DNA of 64,000 bases from Bacteroidota bacterium (GTDB lineage: Bacteria > Bacteroidota > Ignavibacteria > Ignavibacteriales > Ignavibacteriaceae): NCBI GenBank assembly GCA_022564295.1, contig JADFLR010000012.1, positions 34,101 through 98,100 of the forward strand, in the 5' to 3' direction. Numbering within the stretch: position 1 is the first letter of the stretch; each line of letters begins with the position of its first letter. The position numbers and the translations under genes are program-made. Below, in pieces: positions 35,984 through 43,632 of the stretch. The notes below the pieces were generated by a model, which saw nothing but the letters and a program-made list of their open reading frames with translations, was not told the DNA's origin and did no database searches.

Positions 35984-37420
35984 ATGCAAAAATACATTTT
36001 AACAGTAATACTTACCTTAATTATATCATTTCATTTATTTGCTCAGAGGACACAACGGAATACTGTTCTTCCGTTTTCAAATTCTTGGGTATTCAGTTTG
36101 GAGGGTGGTTTTACTACGGGATTTACTGATTATGAAAGCACAAAACTTAAAGGGACACTTCGGGGTGCAATTGAGTATTATCTATCCAGATCTAGCAGCA
36201 ACATATTCGGCTTGATAATATTTGGCGGCGGTCAACAAGTTGGTGGAAAAGATAGCAGAGGTTCAGTAAGTACGAAAGATGGGATCAGAGATCCATTACC
36301 GCCAACATTCCAAACAGATATGATTTTATTGGGTGCTGCGTTATCTTATAGTTATTCCATTGGAGAAAAATATTTCCCTTTTATACAGCTTGGATTATCA
36401 AATATTTGGTTTAGCCCAAAAGACCCAAGCGGAATAAGGTTAGAAGGAAATGCAGGAAAGTTATATGATAAGACTGCTTTAGTTTTTGATACTGAGTTAG
36501 GAGTAAAACATCATATAAGTGATATTATCAGTCTTAATGTTTCCGGAGGGATTCATCTTTCCTCAACCGATTATTTAGATGACATAGCTTCCGGTGATAA
36601 TAATGATTTATATTACACTGTATTGATTGGAATTTCAGTTGCACCATTTGGGCCAAGAGATTCCGATGGAGATGGAATAATAGACGAGTTTGATGCATGC
36701 CCCGATGAAGCAGAAGACTTTGACGGTTTTGAGGACGATGATGGTTGTCCGGATTATGATAATGATTTTGACGGGATTCCTGATTTGGAAGATTCCTGCC
36801 CGCTTTTAGCAGAGGATTATGATGGTTTTGCTGATTCTGATGGATGCCCGGACCCTGATAACGATTTAGACGGTATCCTTGATATTAATGATGATTGTCC
36901 TGATGAAGCAGAAGATAAGGATGGATTTCTTGATGAAGATGGCTGCCCTGATTTTGATAACGATGGTGATGGTATTCTTGATGTTGATGATGAGTGCCCG
37001 AACAAACCGGAAACCTTTAATGGATTTGAAGATAAGGACGGCTGCCCTGATCAGATTAATGTGCTGTCAATCGAAAGGATAACACTTGCCGCGAAAGATA
37101 TATTTTATTCGAATACTGCTACTATCAAACCGGAAGGGATTTCTAAATTAAATGAGGCGCTTGAAGTTATCAATCATGAACCTAATTCTAAATGGAGAAT
37201 TGAAGGTCACATGGATAGTCAGGGTTCAGAACAATTTATACGAAAGATATCTTACGAACGTGCAAAAGTAGTGCTTGAATTTTTTACTTCGAATGGTATA
37301 TCATCTGATCGATTTTCTGTTTATGGTATGAGTGATGACTTTCCCATAGCTAATAATACAATCGAAGAGGGACGAGAAAAGAATAGAAGAATTGAGATCA
37401 TAAGAGAGAAGGATTATTAG
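35984..37420 (+). CDS. OmpA-family outer membrane protein with thrombospondin type 3 repeats
   Basis: 478 aa. Residues 1-21 are a signal peptide (ends LFAQ). Residues ~25-220 are an eight-strand-like beta-barrel domain. Residues ~226-357 contain four or five calcium-binding TSP3-type repeats (DSDGDGIIDEFDACPDEAED and similar). Residues ~370-478 are the OmpA/MotB peptidoglycan-binding domain, with WRIEGHMDSQGS, ERAKVVLEFF and GREKNRRIEI. It anchors the outer membrane to the cell wall. It is a single gene with an AT-rich region on both sides. Confidence 0.92.
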   Translation: MQKYILTVILTLIISFHLFAQRTQRNTVLPFSNSWVFSLEGGFTTGFTDYESTKLKGTLRGAIEYYLSRSSSNIFGLIIFGGGQQVGGKDSRGSVSTKDGIRDPLPPTFQTDMILLGAALSYSYSIGEKYFPFIQLGLSNIWFSPKDPSGIRLEGNAGKLYDKTALVFDTELGVKHHISDIISLNVSGGIHLSSTDYLDDIASGDNNDLYYTVLIGISVAPFGPRDSDGDGIIDEFDACPDEAEDFDGFEDDDGCPDYDNDFDGIPDLEDSCPLLAEDYDGFADSDGCPDPDNDLDGILDINDDCPDEAEDKDGFLDEDGCPDFDNDGDGILDVDDECPNKPETFNGFEDKDGCPDQINVLSIERITLAAKDIFYSNTATIKPEGISKLNEALEVINHEPNSKWRIEGHMDSQGSEQFIRKISYERAKVVLEFFTSNGISSDRFSVYGMSDDFPIANNTIEEGREKNRRIEIIREKDY

Positions 37421-37681
37421 ATTTATATCATATTTTTATAAAAAAAGTTTAAAATAACGTTTCTTTCACGATGTCTTCAAGAATGTAATTTCCTTTTTTA
37501 AACCATTCAAAACCTAGCGTTTAACAAGCATTTAATCTAACAATAAATAAAGATTTACAGGTAATATTTGCTTAAAATTGTTTGGGGAGTTGTTAATCTT
37601 GCTATAAATAAAACTAATTAGCTGGCACAAATGTTTCTATTAAGTTGTACTTGTGTCACTAAAATTAAAGAATAATTGAAT

Positions 37682-37876
37682 ATGAAAATTGCAACCTACA
37701 ACTCGAACTCAATATCTTTTGGAACTGGAAAAGAAATCCATTCAACATTTGAATTTACGCAAGACAATGCTGTAAATCGTTCTGAAAAAATAGACACAAA
37801 TGGGATGGTTAAGTCTTTTCTGGGAATGGTTTACTTTGCAGCTTTAATGTATTCTATCTTTATACTTCTTACCTAA
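37682..37876 (+). CDS. Small membrane protein, hypothetical
   Basis: 64 aa from the ATG at 37682 (a TTG two codons earlier is possible). The N-terminal part is polar. The C-terminal ~20 residues are one membrane segment (FLGMVYFAALMYSIFILLT). No family is recognised. It is supported mainly by its open frame and plausible composition, and it stands alone between the OmpA gene and the capsule genes. Confidence 0.4.
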   Translation: MKIATYNSNSISFGTGKEIHSTFEFTQDNAVNRSEKIDTNGMVKSFLGMVYFAALMYSIFILLT

Positions 37877-37922
37877 GAAGCAATCCCCTTACGCCAAAAT
37901 AAAAAATACCCCTCAGAACATA

Positions 37923-38405
37923 TTAATCTGCCGTAGCAGCAATTTCTTTAATTATTTTTGCAGGAACGCCTGCAACTATTGTATTTGGCGGAACGTCCTT
38001 AGTTACCACCGCACCTGCACCAACAATAGCATTTTCACCAATTGTTACTCCGCACAATATTGTAGATGATGAACCTATGGAAGCTCCTTTTTTCACAAAA
38101 GTTTCGATTACTTCCCAGTTTGATTCCGTTTGCATGGTTTCATCTTCGTTAACCGAACGAGGATGTTTATCGTTTATAAAAGTTACGTTATGCCCGACAA
38201 AAACATTGTCTTCAATATAAACACCCTCGCATATGAAAGTATGCGAGGATATTTTACAATTTTTTCCAATCGATGCATTTTTTTGAATCTCAACGAAAGT
38301 ACCAATTTTTGTATTATCATCAATTGAACATCCATAAAGATTAACGAAATCAAATATTTTTACTTCTTTACCGAGTTTTACGTTGTTTATATTTTTCTTT
38401 TCCAT
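37923..38405 (-). CDS. Left-handed beta-helix N-acetyltransferase (WbpD/WlbB-like)
   Basis: 160 aa of hexapeptide repeats ([49 protein letters not shown]). The loop [20 protein letters not shown], with its conserved His region, matches UDP-3-amino-sugar N-acetyltransferases. In the Pseudomonas Wbp pathway this enzyme acetylates the 3-amino group of UDP-GlcNAc3NA. It is 3 bp after the Gfo/Idh dehydrogenase gene, which supports that pathway. Confidence 0.85.
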   Translation of the reverse strand: MEKKNINNVKLGKEVKIFDFVNLYGCSIDDNTKIGTFVEIQKNASIGKNCKISSHTFICEGVYIEDNVFVGHNVTFINDKHPRSVNEDETMQTESNWEVIETFVKKGASIGSSSTILCGVTIGENAIVGAGAVVTKDVPPNTIVAGVPAKIIKEIAATAD

Positions 38406-38408
38406 AAA

Positions 38409-39425
38409 TTAAATTAACACGCTGGTATTTAGTTCAATAATTTCGCCGTTATTTTTAATGGATTTATCACTGGCTTCAAGTATTCTTACTACATCTAACC
38501 CATCCTTGCCGCTTGTTAAAGGATCACGATTTTCTTGAATAGCGCTAATGAATTCGTTTGCACCTAAAGCGAGTGCTTCTGTTTGGCTTATCTTAGGAGA
38601 AAACATATCACCTATTCTATATTGAACCAATGCCTGATGAATGCTTTCAGTTGAATCGAACTCAACACCGCTATCGTAAACTTTTATTTTTTCAAAATTT
38701 TCCATGTCATCATAAACAAGCATTTTTTTATCACCGCCGACTATCATCCTTCTTATTTTTACAGGTGAAACCCAATTTACATGAAAATGAGCAAAAGTGT
38801 TTTGGTTAAAATGAACACATATATGTGCAAGATTTTCCTTACCATTAAAGTTTGCAATTCCATTTGCACTTACCGCAACAACTTCATGTTTGGGAAGTAT
38901 GAAATTCATAATGGAAATATCATGCGGAGCTAAATCCCAAACTACGTTTACATCTCTTTGAAATAACCCTAAATTTATTCTTTCAGAATCGAAATATAAA
39001 ACATTACCGAGTTCGCCGTTTTCGACTAACTCTTTCATTTTTCTAACTGCACCATTATATATAAAAGTATGATCTACAAATATTTTAAGATTTTTTCTTT
39101 CGGCAATCTCTATCAATTCCTCTGCTTGTGAAGAACTGGAAGTGAATGGTTTTTCTACCCAAATATGCTTGCCGCTTTCAAGAGCTTTTTTAGCAAGTTT
39201 ATAATGAGTATTAACCGGGGTTGCAATAACTATGATGTCAGCTTTCCCATTCATCAGTTCTTCACAATCACTAATTAAATGAACTGATGGAAATCTGCTT
39301 GCAATAAATTTTAGTCTTTCATCTTTCTGATCACAACCTATAACTTTTGTTACTTCTTTTTGTGAGAGAAAGTTTCTTACAAGATTTGGACCCCAATACC
39401 CGAGACCCAGTATACCTACTACCAT
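38409..39425 (-). CDS. Gfo/Idh/MocA oxidoreductase (WbpB/WlbA-like)
   Basis: 338 aa. The NAD-binding Rossmann motif is GILGLGYWGPNLV. The catalytic lysine motif is HIWVEKPF, and DLAPHDISIMNF gives the usual Asp/His pair. It probably oxidises C3 of a UDP-N-acetylglucosaminuronic acid, the first ring modification before transamination by the aminotransferase at 41291-42424. Its neighbours on both sides fit the UDP-2,3-diacetamido uronic acid route; the required UDP-GlcNAc 6-dehydrogenase is not in the window. Confidence 0.85.
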   Translation of the reverse strand: MVVGILGLGYWGPNLVRNFLSQKEVTKVIGCDQKDERLKFIASRFPSVHLISDCEELMNGKADIIVIATPVNTHYKLAKKALESGKHIWVEKPFTSSSSQAEELIEIAERKNLKIFVDHTFIYNGAVRKMKELVENGELGNVLYFDSERINLGLFQRDVNVVWDLAPHDISIMNFILPKHEVVAVSANGIANFNGKENLAHICVHFNQNTFAHFHVNWVSPVKIRRMIVGGDKKMLVYDDMENFEKIKVYDSGVEFDSTESIHQALVQYRIGDMFSPKISQTEALALGANEFISAIQENRDPLTSGKDGLDVVRILEASDKSIKNNGEIIELNTSVLI

Positions 39426-39491
39426 TTAGTAGCCTCCTTTTTTTTAGTCAAATTTTATTATTGATAGCGAAGGACTTAAATCCTAATTACC

Positions 39492-40934
39492 TTATTCTGC
39501 GCCTCTTGCTGTTAAAATTGCTGGTACGGTTTGAAGCATTATCTGCAAATCGAACCAAGGCGACATATTGTTGATGTAATAAAGATCGAGCACAACGCTC
39601 TCTTTGAACGATACTGAACTTCTTCCCCACACCTGCCATACACCCGTACAACCTGGAATTACATTTACACGGCGCTTCTGCCAATCATCGTAATTCTCGT
39701 ATTCGTATGGTAAGCAGGGTCTGGGACCTACTATGCTCATATCGCCCTTTAATACATTAAGTAACTGGGGCAACTCATCAAGGGAAGTTTTACGAATAAT
39801 TTTACCTATCCAAGTAATTCTGCTGTTATTTATGATTTTGGTTCCCGATTCTGCATCGTCGTCCAGCATAAACTCAATCATCTTTTTAACTCTTTCTTCC
39901 TCCTTATCGCCTTCAGTACTTTCTCTCATCGACCTGAATTTATAAAACTGGAATTCCTTTCCGTTTTTTCCAATACGAATTTGTTTGAAAAGATTTTTAC
40001 CGGGAGATGAAACCTTTATAGCAATTATAATAAAAAGAATTACCGGTGATAGAATTATTAAAGTAAAAATTGAAATTACAATATCGAAAAACCTTTTAAT
40101 CGCAAGTGTTATGCCATTGTTATAATGTGTAGAAACATCAATTACAGGAATATTTGAATATTTCTCTGTTGAAACTTTTTCCGCAACCACATCAAATAAT
40201 TCGGAAGTAATACGAGTATTAACATCAAGTTTTTTACAAAGGTCAATTACATCTAAAAATTTATCATAATTCTCACTTTCAACCGCAACAATTATCTCAT
40301 CAACATGATACTTCTTTATTAAATCTTCAATTTCGTTAAAACGACCGATTACTTTTGCATCGCTAACAATTGCTTCTCCAATCTCTTTATCATCATCTAC
40401 AAAACCAACTACTTCTAAACCAATCGGATTTTCAAACATTAACTTGGCGGCTAACAATTTACCTGATTTGCCATCTCCAAGAATTATTATATTTCTTCTG
40501 AATCCTGTTGTACTGAATAACAAATACAATCTTCGCATTAACTCTGCACGTGCAATGTAAAGAGAGGGTAATGCAATGAGAGAGAATAAAAATATTAATA
40601 ATCTGGAATCAATAACAGAAGAAGACTCAATCATAATCGATACAAACACAATGGTTAAAGCACCATAATAAAGTGCCTTCATAATATTTGTAAGATGTAA
40701 TGCACGCGTAAGAATTATGTTTAGTCTATACAATCCGTTGAAATTGAAAATAGTAACAAAGATAATTGAAACTAAAAAGAAAATAAGAATTAGGTCTTGT
40801 GCAGCATTTGTAAATTCGATAAAACCCATTGCAGGATCTCTTCGAAGTAAATACATAGCCGTGAGAAATGATGAGAACAATACAAAGACGTCGGTAATGC
40901 CAAAAATATATTTGTACAGTGGAATTTTTTTCAT
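39492..40934 (-). CDS. Polyprenyl glycosylphosphotransferase (initiating sugar transferase, WbaP/WcaJ type)
   Basis: 480 aa. Residues ~8-125 hold four membrane segments. Residues ~140-260 form a CoA-binding-like Rossmann domain (IIILGDGKSGKLLAAKL). One more membrane segment precedes the catalytic bacterial sugar transferase domain (~285-480): KRFFDIVISIFTL, YKFRSMRE, LDELPQLLNVLKGDMSIVGP, RRVNVIPGCTGVWQVWGRS. It transfers the first sugar-phosphate to undecaprenyl phosphate to start repeat-unit synthesis. It lies between the sugar-modification genes of the same strand. Confidence 0.92.
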   Translation of the reverse strand: MKKIPLYKYIFGITDVFVLFSSFLTAMYLLRRDPAMGFIEFTNAAQDLILIFFLVSIIFVTIFNFNGLYRLNIILTRALHLTNIMKALYYGALTIVFVSIMIESSSVIDSRLLIFLFSLIALPSLYIARAELMRRLYLLFSTTGFRRNIIILGDGKSGKLLAAKLMFENPIGLEVVGFVDDDKEIGEAIVSDAKVIGRFNEIEDLIKKYHVDEIIVAVESENYDKFLDVIDLCKKLDVNTRITSELFDVVAEKVSTEKYSNIPVIDVSTHYNNGITLAIKRFFDIVISIFTLIILSPVILFIIIAIKVSSPGKNLFKQIRIGKNGKEFQFYKFRSMRESTEGDKEEERVKKMIEFMLDDDAESGTKIINNSRITWIGKIIRKTSLDELPQLLNVLKGDMSIVGPRPCLPYEYENYDDWQKRRVNVIPGCTGVWQVWGRSSVSFKESVVLDLYYINNMSPWFDLQIMLQTVPAILTARGAE

Positions 40935-41245
40935 AAAGAAATTAAATAGTGCCCTCTTATTGTGAAATAGTATAGAAGCAAAAGTGCTAATATTGCTTGT
41001 AAAACTCTAAAATTATGCCATGTTCGGAGATAAGAAAATCATCGATTTTTGGATGTTTTGTTATAATATTATAGACTAAAAGTTTCAAAATGAGAAATTA
41101 CATTTAAAGTGAATAGTATTATGAGACAAGCTAAACATTTAGTTAAAAAAAACTTATAGATTTTTCAGATATTTTGTTATTTAATATGTAAATTTTTATT
41201 ACAAGCTTTACAATTTAATAAATTGACAATAATATAAATAATGTT
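40935..41245. other. Intergenic AT-rich stretch, no gene seen
   Basis: About 310 bp of AT-rich DNA upstream of the sugar transferase gene (minus strand). It should contain its promoter, but no boxes are clear. No ORF or repeat was found. Confidence 0.5.
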
Positions 41246-41274
41246 GGCAGAAGATAATTTTCGTACCTTCTGCC
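41246..41274 (-). terminator. Hairpin after the aminotransferase gene, possible terminator
   Basis: A perfect 8-bp stem (ggcagaag 41246-41253, cttctgcc 41267-41274) with a 13-nt loop, 16 bp beyond the stop of the minus-strand aminotransferase gene. On the minus strand it is followed by AACATTATTTATATT, so the T-run is weak. Confidence 0.45.
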
Positions 41275-41290
41275 TTAATGAATTACTTAA

Positions 41291-42424
41291 TTATTTTGCA
41301 AAAAATTCTTTTACTTTATCAGATACATAACCAATTTGTTCGTCGGTTAATTCAGGATACAAAGGGAAAGATATACCGCTTTCCGCTAGCTGCTCAGTAA
41401 CAGGGAAGTCGCCTTTTTTATAACCAAGGTATTCAAAACACTTTTGCTCATGCAGTGGAATAGCATAATGCAGACCCGAAGCAACTCCATTCTCATTTAA
41501 GAATTGCTGCAAGGCATCTCTTCTTTCCTGTCTTTTTGCGCTATCATTACCATTTAGCTGGATAACAAATAGATGATAAACATGTTTTACATTCGGCATT
41601 TCAGCAGGCAGTTTAATTTCGTTTACGTCGCCTAATAATTCTCTGTATTTTGAAGCAGCTCTTCTTCTGCCATCAGTCCATTTATCCAAGTATTTTAACT
41701 TTACACCTAATACTGCACCTTGTATACCTTCCATCCTATAATTATGTCCGAAAGTATCGTGGTAATATTTTTTAGACTGCCCGTGTTCTCTTTTCATTTT
41801 TATCATTTGAGCAAGTTGGTCATCATTTGTAAGAACAGCACCTGCTTCTCCGTAGGCACCTAAATTTTTCCCGGGATAGAAGCTAAATGATGACGCAACT
41901 GATAATCCGCCAACCTTTTTTCCATTGTATTCTGCGAGATGGGCCTGAGCAGCATCTTCCACAAGAAGGATATTATGTTTGTCGGCAATTTCTTGTAATT
42001 TATTCATTTCAGCGGGCTGTCCATAAAGATGAACTGCAACAATAGCTTTGGTATTTGGAGTTATTGCTGCTTCAACTTTTTCAGGGTCTAAATTATAATT
42101 GTCGGGATGGCAATCAACTAAAACGAGTTTGGCACTACAGAGTGTAACGCCCCAAGCTGTAGCTATAAAAGTATTAGCAGGAATAATTACCTCGTTACCC
42201 GGTTTTATCCCTAACGCCCAAAGTACAAGATGGTTTCCGTCAGTACCCGAACTTGTACCAACACAATGTTTTACGTTATGAGCTTCAGCAAAATTGTTTT
42301 CAAAATCAGAAACAGGTTTGCCAAGTATGTAAGCAGTATTATCCAGCACTTTTTGAATTTCTGCTCCAACTTCTTCTTTGATTGATTTGTATTGTAATTT
42401 TAAATCTAAAAATGGTACTTGCAT
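41291..42424 (-). CDS. DegT/DnrJ/EryC1 PLP-dependent aminotransferase (WbpE-like)
   Basis: 377 aa. It opens with VPFLDLKLQYKSIKEEV. The PLP site shows VEDAAQAHLAEYNGKKVGG and SFSFYPGKNLGAYGEAGAV, with the Schiff-base lysine in PGKNLGA. The HNYRMEGIQGAVLGVKL segment is also diagnostic. It should transaminate a 3-keto UDP-sugar. With the Gfo/Idh dehydrogenase and hexapeptide acetyltransferase downstream it completes the 3-acetamido part of a UDP-diacetamido-uronic acid pathway. Confidence 0.9.
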   Translation of the reverse strand: MQVPFLDLKLQYKSIKEEVGAEIQKVLDNTAYILGKPVSDFENNFAEAHNVKHCVGTSSGTDGNHLVLWALGIKPGNEVIIPANTFIATAWGVTLCSAKLVLVDCHPDNYNLDPEKVEAAITPNTKAIVAVHLYGQPAEMNKLQEIADKHNILLVEDAAQAHLAEYNGKKVGGLSVASSFSFYPGKNLGAYGEAGAVLTNDDQLAQMIKMKREHGQSKKYYHDTFGHNYRMEGIQGAVLGVKLKYLDKWTDGRRRAASKYRELLGDVNEIKLPAEMPNVKHVYHLFVIQLNGNDSAKRQERRDALQQFLNENGVASGLHYAIPLHEQKCFEYLGYKKGDFPVTEQLAESGISFPLYPELTDEQIGYVSDKVKEFFAK

Positions 42425-42989
42425 TATATATGCCTCCAGATAAATAGTAGGTTTTAATTAAAATCATTCCCAGATCAGAAAATTAATTTGACCTAAGGTT
42501 TTATTATGTTAATATTTTCGCACAATAACTATGCTAAAGTTATGTAATTAAATAATTTGTTCTTCCTCCAATGGAATTTTATTTTGTAGTTAAATAAATT
42601 TATAAAAGTATTAATCGAACAAAAATAAATTTCTATTGGTTGAATCCTTTTTCTACTTTATACATTTCTTATAAAAATAATTTTTATCAGCCAAAAATAT
42701 TATAAATAAAGGACTTAGAGAAAATTTCCGATATCAGATGATGCAATTTGGGACATTAGTCTCATTTTAATATTGTTGAGATAGTTATTTAACTGTTATC
42801 CTGAATTTTATTCTTTTATAGTGGTGGCATAAATATTGTGACTTGGCTACCAAAATTTCCAATTGGCTGGTCTGCAATTTATTTTATTATAAGAACTTAG
42901 AATTGACCTACTCAGCTATTTGAAGTAATCATTTTTAACTTTACCTTAGCTTGTTAATTAATTATGTACTCCACTCCAGAGAGAACTTG
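42425..42989. other. Divergent intergenic region of the capsule locus
   Basis: About 565 bp, very AT-rich, between the divergent aminotransferase and Wza-like genes. It holds the promoters of both arms. The only motif I can point to is a sigma-54-like sequence at 42825. No ORF, RNA or JUMPstart-like element was recognised. Confidence 0.5.
42825..42840 (+). promoter_or_regulatory. Possible sigma-54-type promoter
   Basis: The sequence tggcataaatattgtg fits the -24/-12 pattern TGGCA-N6-TTGC-like with correct GG-to-G spacing, but with T instead of C at the -12 GC. It lies ~150 bp upstream of the Wza-like start and points towards it. Confidence 0.3.
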
Positions 42990-43595
42990 ATGAAGAATTC
43001 ATTGCTTATTCTTTTCACAACCCTTTCCATATTTTTGAGTCTCAGCTTATATGCACAGGAACTAAATCTAGGTGATGGAGTTAGAATATCTTTTCTTGAT
43101 ATTGATGATGTTATTACCGGTGATTATTATATTCAACCAAATGGATTACTTCACTTACCATTTATTGGTGTAATAAAAACGAGTAATTTAGATTTTAAGG
43201 AGATAAAATCAAAAATAGAATTTCGTTATGATTCTTTGTATAAAAATCCCCAATTAACCGTTAATGCATTGTTTAGAATAAATGTTCTTGGAGAGGTACG
43301 AAACCCCGGGTTTTATTATGTATCTGATTATGAGAAATTTACTGCAATATTAGCATTCGCAGGTGGAACAACAGGGACTGCTGATTTAGAAAATATAAAG
43401 TTAATTAGAAATTTTGAAGAAATTCACCTTGATGTTGAAACAATTATTCTGGAAGGCAGCTCGGCTACAGATTTTGGCTTGCAGTCTGGAGATCAAATAA
43501 TTGTGCCAAGAACCTGGTGGGCAGATGCAAGAGGATTTACTATAATTATTTCGGCACTTGCACTTATAGTAACTATTATTGCGATCATTTTGTAA
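42990..43595 (+). CDS. Wza-like polysaccharide export protein
   Basis: 201 aa from the ATG at 42990, chosen over a TTG at 42951 because it gives a clean signal peptide (MKNSLLILFTTLSIFLSLSL ending YAQ) and follows AGAGAG. Residues ~25-95 are the Poly_export domain (LNLGDGVRISFLDI, GDYYIQPNGLLHLPFIGVI). Residues ~100-170 are an SLBB domain (VLGEVRNPGFYYVSDYEKF). A membrane segment closes the protein (IIISALALIVTIIAIIL). It should form the outer part of a capsule/EPS export channel together with the Wzc-like protein encoded 37 bp downstream. Confidence 0.88.
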   Translation: MKNSLLILFTTLSIFLSLSLYAQELNLGDGVRISFLDIDDVITGDYYIQPNGLLHLPFIGVIKTSNLDFKEIKSKIEFRYDSLYKNPQLTVNALFRINVLGEVRNPGFYYVSDYEKFTAILAFAGGTTGTADLENIKLIRNFEEIHLDVETIILEGSSATDFGLQSGDQIIVPRTWWADARGFTIIISALALIVTIIAIIL

Positions 43596-43632
43596 ACTAA
43601 TTTAGTTAAAATTAGGAAAGAAAATTATTATT

